Shown: piece by piece, positions 38,487 to 46,878 of the stretch
Layout: every line of letters begins with the position of its first letter
Numbering within the stretch: position 1 is the first letter of the stretch
Source: Kalymmatonema hyalinum WJT4-NPBG1
Lineage (GTDB): Bacteria > Cyanobacteriota > Cyanobacteriia > Cyanobacteriales > Nostocaceae
Length of the DNA stretch: 64,000 nt
Direction of reading: 5' to 3'
Assembly (NCBI GenBank): GCA_019359075.1
Contig: JAHHIB010000021.1
Coordinates: forward strand, 1 to 64,000
Notes under the pieces: generated by a model
What the model was told of the DNA's origin: nothing
What the model saw: the letters and a program-made list of their open reading frames with translations, nothing else
Databases searched by the model: none
Translations under genes and position numbers: made by a program

Positions 38487-38720
38487 ATGAATATCAAATT
38501 AATCATCTTCTCAGGTGTTATGACTGCTCTAGTTGGCGCAGTTATCGGCTTAGCTGCTGCTCAAATTGGTCAGCGTGGCTTTAACCAACTGAAATTTCAA
38601 GGTCAATACTACCAAGATTTGCACAACAAATATACCTTAATTGGTGGCAGCTTGGGACTTGCTGTAGGTGTTGCACAAGAATGCGTGCGTGAGCTTAAGG
38701 CTGATAGAGAAGATAAGTAG
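38487..38720 (+). CDS. small conserved membrane protein
   Basis: 77 residues with two short hydrophobic stretches: LIIFSGVMTALVGAVIGLAAAQI near the N-terminus and TLIGGSLGLAVGVAQE later, separated by QRGFNQLKFQGQYYQDLHNKY. The organisation suggests two membrane segments with a short polar loop. I believe similar proteins occur across filamentous cyanobacteria, but no function is known to me. The heptamer repeat ends right at the start codon, so no ribosome-binding site is visible. Confidence 0.7.
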   Translation: MNIKLIIFSGVMTALVGAVIGLAAAQIGQRGFNQLKFQGQYYQDLHNKYTLIGGSLGLAVGVAQECVRELKADREDK

Positions 38721-38970
38721 GAATAAGTAAAATTAGGCTGAGCCAAGAGTACTTCTCTTTTTAACTTGTGGATATGCACGAAAGTTCTCCAAAACGTCTT
38801 GTCAGTGAGCTAAATCAAAACCCGAGCCTATCTTAGGTATTGTTTTTCAAAGTCAATTATGCACTTGCTATCTGCAAGTGTCTCAGCCATTAATTTTCAT
38901 TTCTTAGTTTCCAAACGCAGACCTTTGGTGGAAAAAGCTTGAATCTTTTGTTTAGAAAAAGTAAGTACGA

Positions 38971-39168
38971 ATGAAGGTTAAATACAGCTTATTTTGCTTG
39001 CTTATTATCGGCACAACCGCTCTAACTACGACTTACTGGAACTTTGGTATGATGGGGATAACAGTATTTTTATTAGCTTACTTCTCTAAAGGCATAAGAT
39101 CCCATCGCGTAAGCCTGGCGGCACCGGAGGACTCAGGGGGAGAAAAGCACCATCGCAAAAGCTTGTAA
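38971..39168 (+). CDS. doubtful small membrane protein with repeat-derived tail
   Basis: 65 codons. The first half is hydrophobic and could form two membrane segments (SLFCLLIIGTTALTT, MGITVFLLAYFS). The C-terminal third is encoded by a GC-rich dispersed repeat (39104-39135) whose reverse complement recurs at 41294-41325. Either a real short gene whose end was overwritten by the repeat, or a chance frame. Confidence 0.4.
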   Translation: MKVKYSLFCLLIIGTTALTTTYWNFGMMGITVFLLAYFSKGIRSHRVSLAAPEDSGGEKHHRKSL

Positions 39169-39187
39169 TTCATTTTCTGAAAGGGCT

Positions 39188-39457
39188 TTAGGGGCGTCGT
39201 TGTCTGCGCTGCTCCCAGCGCCAGAGAAAAACCATTAAAGTAACCACTCCTATTTGAAGTGCCAAGCTAGGCAAAGCGCTGTCAAGATTGCGCCCCGCAA
39301 TTATCTGAGAAAAAAAGATCAGCCCGCCGATAAAGCCAGAAGCACCACAAGCAATGTAGATAAATTGCCGTAAGCCACGATAGGGGGCAGCTATTTCTGC
39401 CTTAAGACGGGCATATTGTTCTGATTTCATACGATTTTTGCTATTCGGTTCTGTCAT
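39188..39457 (-). CDS. DUF3493 membrane protein (LPA3-related)
   Basis: 89 residues. Basic N-terminus with KSEQYARLKAEIAAPYRGLRQFIYIA, the conserved start of the DUF3493 family, then two membrane helices (ACGASGFIGGLIFFSQII and ALQIGVVTLMVFLWRW) and an Arg-rich end. The plant relative LPA3 (low PSII accumulation 3) helps photosystem II assembly; a thylakoid role here is inferred from that. It is divergent from the tRNA-Thr gene that begins 23 bp from its start. Confidence 0.82.
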   Translation of the reverse strand: MTEPNSKNRMKSEQYARLKAEIAAPYRGLRQFIYIACGASGFIGGLIFFSQIIAGRNLDSALPSLALQIGVVTLMVFLWRWEQRRQRRP

Positions 39458-39479
39458 GAGCTATTATCTTTTAATGTGT

Positions 39480-39551
39480 GCCGATGTGGCTCAGTGGTAG
39501 AGCACTCGATTCGTAATCGAGCGGTCGCGGGTTCAAATCCCGCCATCGGCT
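39480..39551 (+). tRNA. tRNA-Thr (anticodon CGT)
   Basis: Seventy-two bases fold as a full cloverleaf. Acceptor GCCGATG pairs with CATCGGC, discriminator T. The D-arm holds GCTCAGTGGTAGAGC. Anticodon stem CTCGA/TCGAG encloses TTCGTAA, giving CGT for codon ACG. The T-arm is GCGGGTTCAAATCCCGC. The CCA end is not encoded. Confidence 0.94.
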
Positions 39552-39738
39552 TTTGATCAGAGATTACCAGAACTTTAGATAAATGAAGTTTTTCGAGAGC
39601 TTCTTGACAAATAATAAGTGATCAGTCCTAGAAGGCACGGGCAGGCTGAGCGTATGCCTGCGGTGCGCTTGGCGCTTACGGGCAATCGCCATTCCGCTAT
39701 CTCTGGAAAGCACAGGTTGTCAGTCTCGACTAACGTAA

Positions 39739-39771
39739 AAATGAGTCTAGAAAAGTATTTTAGACTCATTT
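39739..39771 (-). terminator. terminator for the sugar transporter gene
   Basis: Arms aaatgagtcta (39739-39749) and tagactcattt (39761-39771) pair perfectly over 11 bp. Read on the minus strand the hairpin lies about 40 bases past the stop of the transporter gene, and T residues follow directly. A good intrinsic terminator. Confidence 0.8.
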
Positions 39772-39811
39772 CGTCCCAGCTTTTTACAAAGTCCGACGAG
39801 TTGGATGCCAA

Positions 39812-41212
39812 CTACATATCTTCTAACTCAATTCCTTTGGTTTCCTTAATAAAAAAGAGAACGAAAAACAACGAGATAGCCGCCGCAGTTGTATAGAGAC
39901 CATAGGCAGCACCTAGCCCCAAATATTGCAGTATGGGAGGAAATGTCGTGGAAACGACGAAATTCGCAACCCATTGCATTGCAGCAGCAACTGAAAGTGC
40001 AGCAGCTCGAATCTTATTATTAAACATTTCTCCTAACAGCACCCAAACCACTGGTCCCCAGGAGAAACCGAAGCAAAACACATAAAGATTGGCTGCGATA
40101 AGAGCCACAATACCCGCTGAACCGCTCAAAGTAGGGTTGCCAGCAGGATCTAACTGAGCAGTTCCAAAAATAGAAGCCAACGTCCCCAAGGTCAAAGTCA
40201 TGCCGATTGACCCTAGAATGAGCAACGGCTTGCGACCAAATTTATCCACGAAGGCGATCGCCACTAGCGTAGTAATAATGTTTACGGCTCCTGTGATCAC
40301 CGTGATCGTTAGGGAATTTTGTTCTGAAAACCCGACGGACCGCCACAAAATACTGCTGTAGTAGAAGATCACATTAATACCAACCAATTGCTGGAGTACG
40401 GATAAGCCTATTCCTATCCAAACAATACGGAGCAGTCCGCCATTTCTCCCTAAGAGGTCAGAAAACCTGGGCTCGCGCTCTCGCATAACTGTTTGCCGAA
40501 TTTCTTCGATTTTTGAGCGCACGTCACCTCCCAAAATCTTGGTCAGAACGTTAGCAGCTTCTGGCTCCCGTCCTTGGGCAACCAAGTACCGGGGGGATTC
40601 GGGAATCATTAAAGCTGCCATCCCGTAAAGCACCGCTGGAGGAATTTCTGTCCAAAACATCCAGCGCCAGGCGGCTATTCCAAACAAAAACGGCGACTCA
40701 GCCGAACCTGCTGACACAGCAATAAAGTAGTCGCTCAGCAGTGCAATGAAAATCCCAACCACAATCGCTAGTTGCTGGAGAGATCCTAGCCTTCCCCGCA
40801 AATGAGTGGGAGAACATTCTGCAATGTAAGCTGGCGCGATCACGCTAGCAGCGCCGACTGCAATTCCACCCAATAGTCGCCAAAAGATAAAATCCCAGAT
40901 TCCGAAGGCAATCCCGGAGCCAATGGCACTGATGGTAAACAACACCGAAGCTACCACCATTGCCTTGACTCGACCATAACGGTCTGCGATCTTCCCGGCA
41001 TAGAAGGCTCCTACCGCAGACCCCAGTAATGCCAGGGACACGGCAAAACCAGTCACTACACTGTTGGCGTTAAAGGCTTTAGAGAGAGCTGCAACCGCGC
41101 CGTTGATCACCGCAGTGTCAAAACCAAACAAAAAGCCGCCAAGAGCAGCAGCACCAGCAATCAAAATGACATAGAACGTGTTGGATTTACGACGAGTAGT
41201 AGTGGAGGACAT
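39812..41212 (-). CDS. sugar-porter-family MFS transporter
   Basis: Proton-sugar symporter of 466 residues with twelve predicted membrane helices. Family signatures: GGFLFGFDTAVINGAV in TM1, the loop 2-3 motif GKIADRYGRVKAM, PAYIAECSPTHLRGRLGSLQQL near residue 130, PESPRYLVAQGREPEA before the central loop, QQLVGINVIFYYSSI in TM7, and KFGRKPLL. These match the glucose/fructose/xylose porter group, to which cyanobacterial GlcP/GlcT belong. AGAAGAGA lies just before the ATG. A decayed glucokinase lies directly upstream in the same direction, and an OprB-type porin is 1.4 kb away, supporting hexose uptake. Substrate is inferred. Confidence 0.92.
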   Translation of the reverse strand: MSSTTTRRKSNTFYVILIAGAAALGGFLFGFDTAVINGAVAALSKAFNANSVVTGFAVSLALLGSAVGAFYAGKIADRYGRVKAMVVASVLFTISAIGSGIAFGIWDFIFWRLLGGIAVGAASVIAPAYIAECSPTHLRGRLGSLQQLAIVVGIFIALLSDYFIAVSAGSAESPFLFGIAAWRWMFWTEIPPAVLYGMAALMIPESPRYLVAQGREPEAANVLTKILGGDVRSKIEEIRQTVMREREPRFSDLLGRNGGLLRIVWIGIGLSVLQQLVGINVIFYYSSILWRSVGFSEQNSLTITVITGAVNIITTLVAIAFVDKFGRKPLLILGSIGMTLTLGTLASIFGTAQLDPAGNPTLSGSAGIVALIAANLYVFCFGFSWGPVVWVLLGEMFNNKIRAAALSVAAAMQWVANFVVSTTFPPILQYLGLGAAYGLYTTAAAISLFFVLFFIKETKGIELEDM

Positions 41213-41399
41213 GGTTATCTCTTCTAGATATGGTGAGAGTGTTTGCTAGACACGCTTGAGATTGAAGATTCGCGATGGCGCACAGCGCCCGGTGAGTCCT
41301 TCGGTGCCGCCAGGCTTACGCGATCGCCTGCAGCACTGGGCACATGGACAATCGCTCTTTGATCTCATCCTCAAGATGTTTTAGCTAGAGATCCGTTGG
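41213..41399. repeat. dispersed GC-rich repeat upstream of the transporter
   Basis: The block 41270-41330 contains a string (41294-41325) whose reverse complement occurs at 39104-39135: 23 bases around GGTGCCGCCAGGCTTACGCG are exact, and the similarity extends to the GAGTCC end. It ends in a HIP1 octamer. Confidence 0.7.
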
Positions 41400-41700
41400 T
41401 CAGCACACAGCACCTGCGAGGAGTCCAACTTGTCGATTTAAGATGAGATGAACAGGAATCCGCTTAAGTAGAGAATTCATCCGCCCTTTCTGCAGGAATG
41501 TTTGCATCAAATTCCCTTGCTGCATGAGGGGTAGAATCTTGGCAGCAATGCCGCCCGCTATATACAGCTTGGTATAGGGCAGGAGTTTGAGAGCCAGGTT
41601 TCCTGCTTATGTACCATAAGCCTGCAAAAACAACTCCATCGTTTTTTGGCTAGATCCGTAGCCAATATTTAATTTTCCTGCTGGAATTGTTCGGTGTAAG
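41400..41700 (-). pseudogene. glk: glucokinase remnant
   Basis: C-terminal piece of a bacterial glucokinase (glucose 6-phosphorylation by ATP). Read on the minus strand: SQKTMELFLQAYGT, an in-frame TAA, AGNLALKLLPYTKLYIAGGI, AAKILPLMQQGNLMQTFLQK, GRMNSLLKRIPVHLILNRQV and GLLAGAVC before the stop at 41400-41402. The YIAGGIAAKI segment is the family's C-terminal glycine motif. The N-terminal two thirds, with the ATP and glucose sites, are not found upstream. It would have been co-transcribed with the sugar transporter 190 bp downstream. Confidence 0.85.
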
Positions 41701-42679
41701 GAATCTAGCCCACAAAAAGTGCAAGTTAAACCCAAGGGCAGCGTATAACGTTATAGACAATTGTCTACACGTTTAAGTCATTGGAGATGACATGGTAGGA
41801 AATAGCAACTAAACCTATCGCTTGCTCCAATTTTTTGACTAACGGTTTGGCTTGATCAACCTAGACTAATGTTTACTTAATATCAATAAAAGATAAAAAT
41901 AATCAGTTTTCTATCACTCTAAAGTTAGATGTTCTTAAGATATAAATGATTTTATATCTTAAGTAGAAAAGCAAATATAACTCTTTAAAATATAACAACA
42001 AATTTTAAGAAGTGTAACGCTATCAAGCTAGATTTATTGAGTTTTGAATTTGCTGATAGCTTCACTGGATAGTCATTTATCCAGCGCTTTTGCCAAGCTA
42101 AATCAATAGTAAACCTCATCTTCAGTAACTGCCAACTAGTCATTGAAGGTGAAGTTTTCTGTTGGAGTATAAGCGGTAATTTGCTTGGTGAATGTTTAGT
42201 GGGACATTAGAAGTTTCTGGGACCTCAAAGCCTTAGTAAATAAGGCAAAGGCGTCACTCGCTTCGCTCAAATTCAAAATTCAAAATTCAAAATTAATTAG
42301 TGGGAGCAAGGAAGCGCCACTAATTGAAGACTACCAAATCAAAGATTATGGTGGGGGCTTGTACCCACCATAATCAATTCAAAAAAAGATTCTTAATTTT
42401 TGTTCGCGTAGCGTGTCCGTAAGCGCAAAGCGTACACTTCGTGTTGGCGCAGCCTGTCCGTAAGGACTTACGCGCAGCGTGTCCGTAAGGACTCAGGACA
42501 CACTTTGAACTTTGAATTCAAAAAAGGTCAATAGGGGCAAAAGTGACTCAAACCCAGTGACAATAGACGAAATTGATATGAAAGCCTTGCCCCTTCTAAA
42601 ATTGAGACGATTTTGAGCCTAGTTTTTTAAAAAATCCTATTAGAAACAAGATAAGACTTATTAAGTCAAGGCTAAAAAA
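41701..42679. other. gene-free stretch before the porin gene
   Basis: Nearly 1 kb with no supported gene. It contains a heptamer-like run of AAATTCA copies (about 42268-42293), a palindromic segment atggtgggggcttgtacccaccat (about 42349-42372) and a GC-rich repeat block (42405-42505) with several GTCCGTAAG(GACT) copies. The porin promoter should lie near its right end. Confidence 0.5.
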
Positions 42680-44524
42680 ATGATAAAAACGCATAAAATA
42701 ATGCAACTGATTGCGGCAAGCCTGACAATCAACTTAATTGGTATTGAGACGTTATGTGCTCAAGATATTGATGGAAGAATTGAAGTTGCAAATAACCTGA
42801 TTACTGTTCATAAACAAAATACTGATTTAGTTAAATTACCCCAAGTAGTTAACTCTAACTCTGCAACTAATGCAAACACTAAAGAGCTTGTAGCCGACAA
42901 TGTTTTAGTACAAACTCATATTTCTGCCAGCCTGATGCCAGTGGCAACTCATTCCCCAAAGGTCTCAGAGAACGCCGTCAACAATAAGGTAATGGCTCAA
43001 ATACCTTCTGTTTCTCAGTTATCAGATGTGCAACCTACTGATTGGGCATACCAAGCATTACAGTCTTTAGTTGAGCGTTATGGTGTCATTGCTGGTTATT
43101 CTGATGGCACATTCCGGGGAAACCGATCGCTCACTCGCTATGAGTTTGCTGCTGGTTTGAATGCTGCTTTAAATCGGCTTAACGAATTGATTGCTGCGGG
43201 TACTGCTGATTTAGTCAGGCAAGAAGATTTGGCAACACTGCAAAAATTGCAACAGGAGTTTGCAACAGAACTGGCGATTCTGCGCGGGCGGATAGATACG
43301 CTGGAAGCACGTTCGGCAATCCTGGAGGAGCAGCAGTTTTCCACCACAACCAAGCTGAATGCTCAAATTATTACCGCTGTCAGCGACACCTTTGGTCGCA
43401 GCGTGGGCGGCGATGCTCCCTCTGGGAGCGGCGCAAGGCGCGATCGCGATCGCTCCCAACTCTATTTTGCAGATCGCGGTCGTCTCAACTTTGAAAGCAG
43501 CTTCACAGGCAAAGATTTGTTGCGAGTTCGCTTGGAGTTTGGCAACTTCTTGAATTCCAATGGCACAAGTCAGATTGCGTCGGTGACGGGTACCGGGATG
43601 ACACGGCTCAACTTTGACACTAACAGCAACAATGATGTCTCTATTCCCCACGTCCGTTACTACTTTCCCGTAAGCGGTTCTGTTTCCTTTGTGGTAGGTC
43701 CCACAGGTATTGGTTACACCGACATCACAGACACCGTGACTCCTGCCTCTATTGCAGATGACGGAAACGGGGTTCCCTCACTATTTGGGCAATACAGTCC
43801 CCTCTTCCGGCGAGGCGGTGGCGGTGGAGCTGTTAATTGGTACATCAATAAAGATCTGGTTTTGACTCTGGGCTATTTGGCGGATAACCCCAATCTTCCA
43901 TCTGAAAAAAATGGGGTATTTAATGGCGGTTACAATGCGCTAGCACATTTGGTGTATTACGGCAAGCAAGGGGCTGTTGGCATCGCTTACTCCCATAGCT
44001 ACACCCCTGGTGGTAAGGTTGGTCTCACAGGCGGGACAGGTAGCGCCTTGGCAGGCTCTCCCTTTGGGAACAGCATTGCGACTTCCGGCAACATTGTGGG
44101 TGCGCAGGGATACTACCGCTTTTCTGAGCACTTCCAGATGCACGCTTGGGGTGGATATATTTGGGCAACTGCTAAGAACTCTGGTTTCACTGAGATTTCC
44201 AATGGTAGGGGTGAAACAGATTCTCTGTTCGTAAACAATGGTGACAATGCCAATCTGTGGTATGGGGCGATCGGCGTGTCGTTTCCGGATGTGGGGGGTA
44301 AAGGCAACCTGCCGGGAATTCTCTTTGGTGTGCCACCACGCGTGTCTAGCAGCGATGTGCGTAAAGAGGGAGACAACGCTTACCACATCGAAGCATTCTA
44401 CCGCTGGCGACTGAACGACAACATTTCAGTGACTCCTGGTTTGTGGGTAATTCTTAACCCGGAAAACAACAGCAAAAATGATACGCAGTATGTGGGTGTG
44501 CTTCGCACAACATTCGATTTCTAA
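42680..44524 (+). CDS. SLH-OprB outer-membrane porin
   Basis: Cyanobacterial porin of 614 residues. An N-terminal hydrophobic segment serves as signal. The SLH domain (about 112-165; LSDVQPTDWAYQALQSLVER, YGVIAGYSDGTFRGNRSLTR) anchors to peptidoglycan. A coiled-coil stretch (about 180-215, LQKLQQEFATELAILRGRID) leads into an OprB-type beta-barrel that ends in a terminal Phe (LRTTFDF). Residues about 245-256 (GGDAPSGSGARRDRDR) come from a GC-rich repeat with HIP1 that has entered the frame. Such porins pass sugars or inorganic ions. Proximity to the sugar transporter suggests carbohydrate, but iron-uptake porins share the architecture. Confidence 0.92.
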   Translation: MIKTHKIMQLIAASLTINLIGIETLCAQDIDGRIEVANNLITVHKQNTDLVKLPQVVNSNSATNANTKELVADNVLVQTHISASLMPVATHSPKVSENAVNNKVMAQIPSVSQLSDVQPTDWAYQALQSLVERYGVIAGYSDGTFRGNRSLTRYEFAAGLNAALNRLNELIAAGTADLVRQEDLATLQKLQQEFATELAILRGRIDTLEARSAILEEQQFSTTTKLNAQIITAVSDTFGRSVGGDAPSGSGARRDRDRSQLYFADRGRLNFESSFTGKDLLRVRLEFGNFLNSNGTSQIASVTGTGMTRLNFDTNSNNDVSIPHVRYYFPVSGSVSFVVGPTGIGYTDITDTVTPASIADDGNGVPSLFGQYSPLFRRGGGGGAVNWYINKDLVLTLGYLADNPNLPSEKNGVFNGGYNALAHLVYYGKQGAVGIAYSHSYTPGGKVGLTGGTGSALAGSPFGNSIATSGNIVGAQGYYRFSEHFQMHAWGGYIWATAKNSGFTEISNGRGETDSLFVNNGDNANLWYGAIGVSFPDVGGKGNLPGILFGVPPRVSSSDVRKEGDNAYHIEAFYRWRLNDNISVTPGLWVILNPENNSKNDTQYVGVLRTTFDF

Positions 44525-44936
44525 ATCCACTTTGCAACACAACCGACACAGGGCGAGCGATCGCTTCCCTTCTACACAACAGCGCGATGCTCCGGAGGAG
44601 CCGCCCTGCATGGCGATCGCGAAGCGGGAGAAAAGCGCGATCGCCCTCCAACACCTTGCATTGAACACAAGAGTGATAGATAGTGCAATTCTAAATCATA
44701 AGCTTTACGGGCAAGCACTCTCGGCGCGTAAGCTCCTCCGATAGGAGCCACGTGAACACCAAGATAGCCGACTTCTTAAAGAAGTCGGCTATCTGAGCTT
44801 TTTCTTTTCACAAATCAAATAGGACTGCTATATTATTGTATAAATGCTAAATCATTTTAAAAAACAGATAAAAAGTTATAAAAGACATTTTTTATAAAAA
44901 AAAACATATTTAAAACTCATCAAATTTTGTTTCTAT
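44525..44936. other. gene-free stretch rich in HIP1 sites
   Basis: Only repeats are seen: a HIP1-rich block at 44555-44650 (several GCGATCGC-like octamers), and the perfect hairpin at 44762-44794. An 88-codon open frame across the block is not credible. Confidence 0.5.
44762..44794 (+). terminator. perfect 16-bp hairpin (dispersed type A), possible terminator
   Basis: Arms agatagccgacttctt and aagaagtcggctatct enclose a single A; a T-rich tract (gagctttttc) follows. It lies 238 bp after the porin stop, so it may end that transcript. Same core and layout as the hairpin at 28457-28487 although the outer arm sequences differ. Confidence 0.65.
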
Positions 44937-45197
44937 ATGCCAGATTCATTAATGTATCAGCAGGATTATTTTGTTGTTTTAGAAACGAACCAGCCAGAAG
45001 AAATTCTTTCTACTCCAGAGTTATTAGAGAAGCTTAAGGGAGTTTTAGAAAAATTTCAATTTGAGGATTTGCCACTCGATTTACACTCTTTTGATTCAAC
45101 AGAGGCGCAAGCAAAATATTTAATCGACACGAGTTGCGAGTTGGATATTGGTCCTGGGCAGTATTTGCAATGGTACGCAGTTCGCCTAGAAAAGTAA
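44937..45197 (+). CDS. CRR7-like (chlororespiratory reduction 7) protein
   Basis: 86 residues, soluble and acidic. Landmarks of the CRR7 family: MYQQDYFVVLETNQPEE at the start, an internal FQFEDLPLDLHSF, and the C-terminal AKYLIDTSCELDIGPGQYLQ, WYAVRLEK. In plants CRR7 is needed to assemble the chloroplast NDH complex; in cyanobacteria the role is less defined but is plausibly linked to NDH-1 and cyclic electron flow. The upstream region is very AT-rich. No ndh genes lie next to it. Confidence 0.85.
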   Translation: MPDSLMYQQDYFVVLETNQPEEILSTPELLEKLKGVLEKFQFEDLPLDLHSFDSTEAQAKYLIDTSCELDIGPGQYLQWYAVRLEK

Positions 45198-45246
45198 AGA
45201 TGAGTCATTAGTCATTAGTAAACAACTAAAAACTAATGACTAATAA

Positions 45247-45795
45247 CTATTTTTGATTCGTAATCAGCGCCAGTTCAATTCTTTCTGATTCTGGCTGTGT
45301 CACTTTTACCTCTACTTTAGGACCAAAAAAACTGGTCATTTTTTCCTGCTTTTGTTGCCATACATCAATTGGTACCAATGGTGAATCAAATTCCAAAATT
45401 AAAGTATACGCTCCATTTATTTCTGTTTCTCGCAATCCTGTGACAACTGGTCTCTCATTGTCTGTGGAACCAAGCTTTAGAAATGAGAGCGCTTTCTCTA
45501 AATGCGCGTCTTGACCGTAGTAATATCGAGTAATGTCTTGGCGAATTTGATTTTGAGTAGGAGTTGCTTGCTCATTTCTAAGTGCTAGCACCTGTGGCGT
45601 CGTTGGTTGACTGAAGGGAACAGGGTTAAGTTCGTTAGCTTTGAGTGCAAGTCCTCCTAGTAGAAGAGGAATTCCATAAAAAAATCCTGCAAGATTTAGT
45701 GTTGCATAGTCAGCAGCGTAGGCAGCAAAACCGATGATAGTTAAGAGACCGCCGATGGTTATACCTAGCGTTCCCAAAGAAAATTGGCGTAACAT
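45247..45795 (-). CDS. DUF2854 membrane protein
   Basis: 182 residues. Two N-terminal membrane helices (LGTLGITIGGLLTIIGFAAYA and YGIPLLLGGLALKANEL) are followed by a soluble domain with ITRYYYGQDAHLEKALSFLK and EINGAYTLILEFDSPLVPID. This matches the DUF2854 family found in cyanobacteria and chloroplasts; function unknown. It is convergent with the CRR7-like gene; heptamer repeats (GTCATTA copies) fill the 49 bp between the stops and are an imperfect hairpin that could end both transcripts. Confidence 0.82.
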   Translation of the reverse strand: MLRQFSLGTLGITIGGLLTIIGFAAYAADYATLNLAGFFYGIPLLLGGLALKANELNPVPFSQPTTPQVLALRNEQATPTQNQIRQDITRYYYGQDAHLEKALSFLKLGSTDNERPVVTGLRETEINGAYTLILEFDSPLVPIDVWQQKQEKMTSFFGPKVEVKVTQPESERIELALITNQK

Positions 45796-45960
45796 GATTT
45801 TAGTTCGTGATGAATTCCTAGTACCTTAGTTTTTCTATCATCGGTGATCACGAACAAGTTAGGGAAGACCATAGGTGATTCAACGGCTGGTTTGCGCTAC
45901 ACTCAGAGGGCGGCTTACCGTAGATTAAAGTAGAGGAGACTTGAAGACAGGAAGATAACA

Positions 45961-46140
45961 ATGGATGCACAAACGATAAAACAACGAGTAGCTAAAGTTC
46001 AAACTCAACGAGAGTATTTACTGAATCTCCTAGAACAGCCAAACCTGGGAACTTTAAGAATTGACGTGAATCAGGCTTTGGAAGAAATGGATGAGCTTAT
46101 TGATGAATTTAGACGCACCTTTGGACAAACAGAAATTTAG
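45961..46140 (+). CDS. small helical conserved protein, 59 aa
   Basis: 59 codons: MDAQTIKQRVAKVQTQREYL, then LNLLEQPNLGTLRIDVNQAL, then EEMDELIDEFRRTFGQTEI. It is preceded by AGGAAGATAACA directly before the ATG, a good ribosome-binding site. Predicted all-alpha, charged, coiled-coil-like, with no membrane segment. I believe similar short proteins exist in other cyanobacteria but cannot name a family. It is followed 36 bp later by an intrinsic terminator, which supports a real transcription unit. Confidence 0.75.
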   Translation: MDAQTIKQRVAKVQTQREYLLNLLEQPNLGTLRIDVNQALEEMDELIDEFRRTFGQTEI

Positions 46141-46176
46141 TTGAGTCTCAATAAGCGACACAATTGATAAAAAACT

Positions 46177-46213
46177 GCGTCGGCAAACCGCTAATTTACG
46201 GCTTTACCGACGC
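46177..46213. terminator. bidirectional terminator-like hairpin
   Basis: gcgtcggcaaaccg pairs with cggctttaccgacgc (one extra base) around the loop ctaattta. It lies between the convergent 59-aa gene and the response regulator. It is preceded by AAAAA, which reads as a T-run on the minus strand, so it would terminate minus-strand transcripts well and could serve both. Confidence 0.75.
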
Positions 46214-46289
46214 CTCTAAACACTTTCATATTCCCTAGTCCACTGAGTTGACCTTGTTCTAGATTTCCCAAGCTACTTTGCTGTATCAT

Positions 46290-46706
46290 TTATCCCGCTA
46301 CTGAACGATGAGCTGCACCCTGTCCTAACTTTTTAACTAAAGCAATGAGTTCGCTTGTTGGTGTATCTTTTTTACAAAAAGCATCCAAGCTACCGATTTC
46401 CTTGGTTTCCTGACACTTAGTGTCTTCGACTGACGAGTAAGCAATGATCTGGGTATTTGGAGCAATTGCTTTAATATGACCAGAGGCGCTCCAACCGTCC
46501 ATGACTGGCATGTGTAAATCTAGTACTATCACGTCGGGGTGACAGCGTTTAACCATTTCTACCGCTTCTTTACCATTACTGGCTAAACCAACAACTTGAA
46601 GATTTTTCTGGTTAGAAAAGGCTAACTTTAGCGTTAAACGAGTCAGTTCGTGATCGTCAACTACTAGAACACGCAATGTAGAAGGCTCACAAGACAACAT
46701 CAACAT
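46290..46706 (-). CDS. receiver-only response regulator
   Basis: 138 residues comprising a single REC domain. The acidic pocket VVDDHE is at 15-20, the phospho-acceptor Asp63 in VIVLDLHMPVMDGW, the switch residue in IIAYSSVED and the conserved lysine in AFCKKDTP. No output domain follows, only a short tail, so it would act by protein contact or phosphorelay. The nearest histidine kinase (49.5 kb) is not linked in an operon; ppk1 lies upstream on the same strand, 172 bp apart. Confidence 0.92.
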   Translation of the reverse strand: MLMLSCEPSTLRVLVVDDHELTRLTLKLAFSNQKNLQVVGLASNGKEAVEMVKRCHPDVIVLDLHMPVMDGWSASGHIKAIAPNTQIIAYSSVEDTKCQETKEIGSLDAFCKKDTPTSELIALVKKLGQGAAHRSVAG

Positions 46707-46878
46707 CCATGTAAAACAATAACGACTTTATGATAACCTTTACAGTTTATGGGAATAGATGCCTCGACTCACTCTATCCTATGGTTGAATAAGTTGTATT
46801 GATCCTATGGTAACGAGTTGGATAATTTAGAGAGGGGAGAGGTTTTAAGAAAACTTATAAGAAGCTAGCCGTCAACAT

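Noticed and set aside
44478-44744. 88-codon ORF after the porin
   Set aside because: It is formed by a HIP1-rich repeat block, overlaps the porin end and lacks a start signal.
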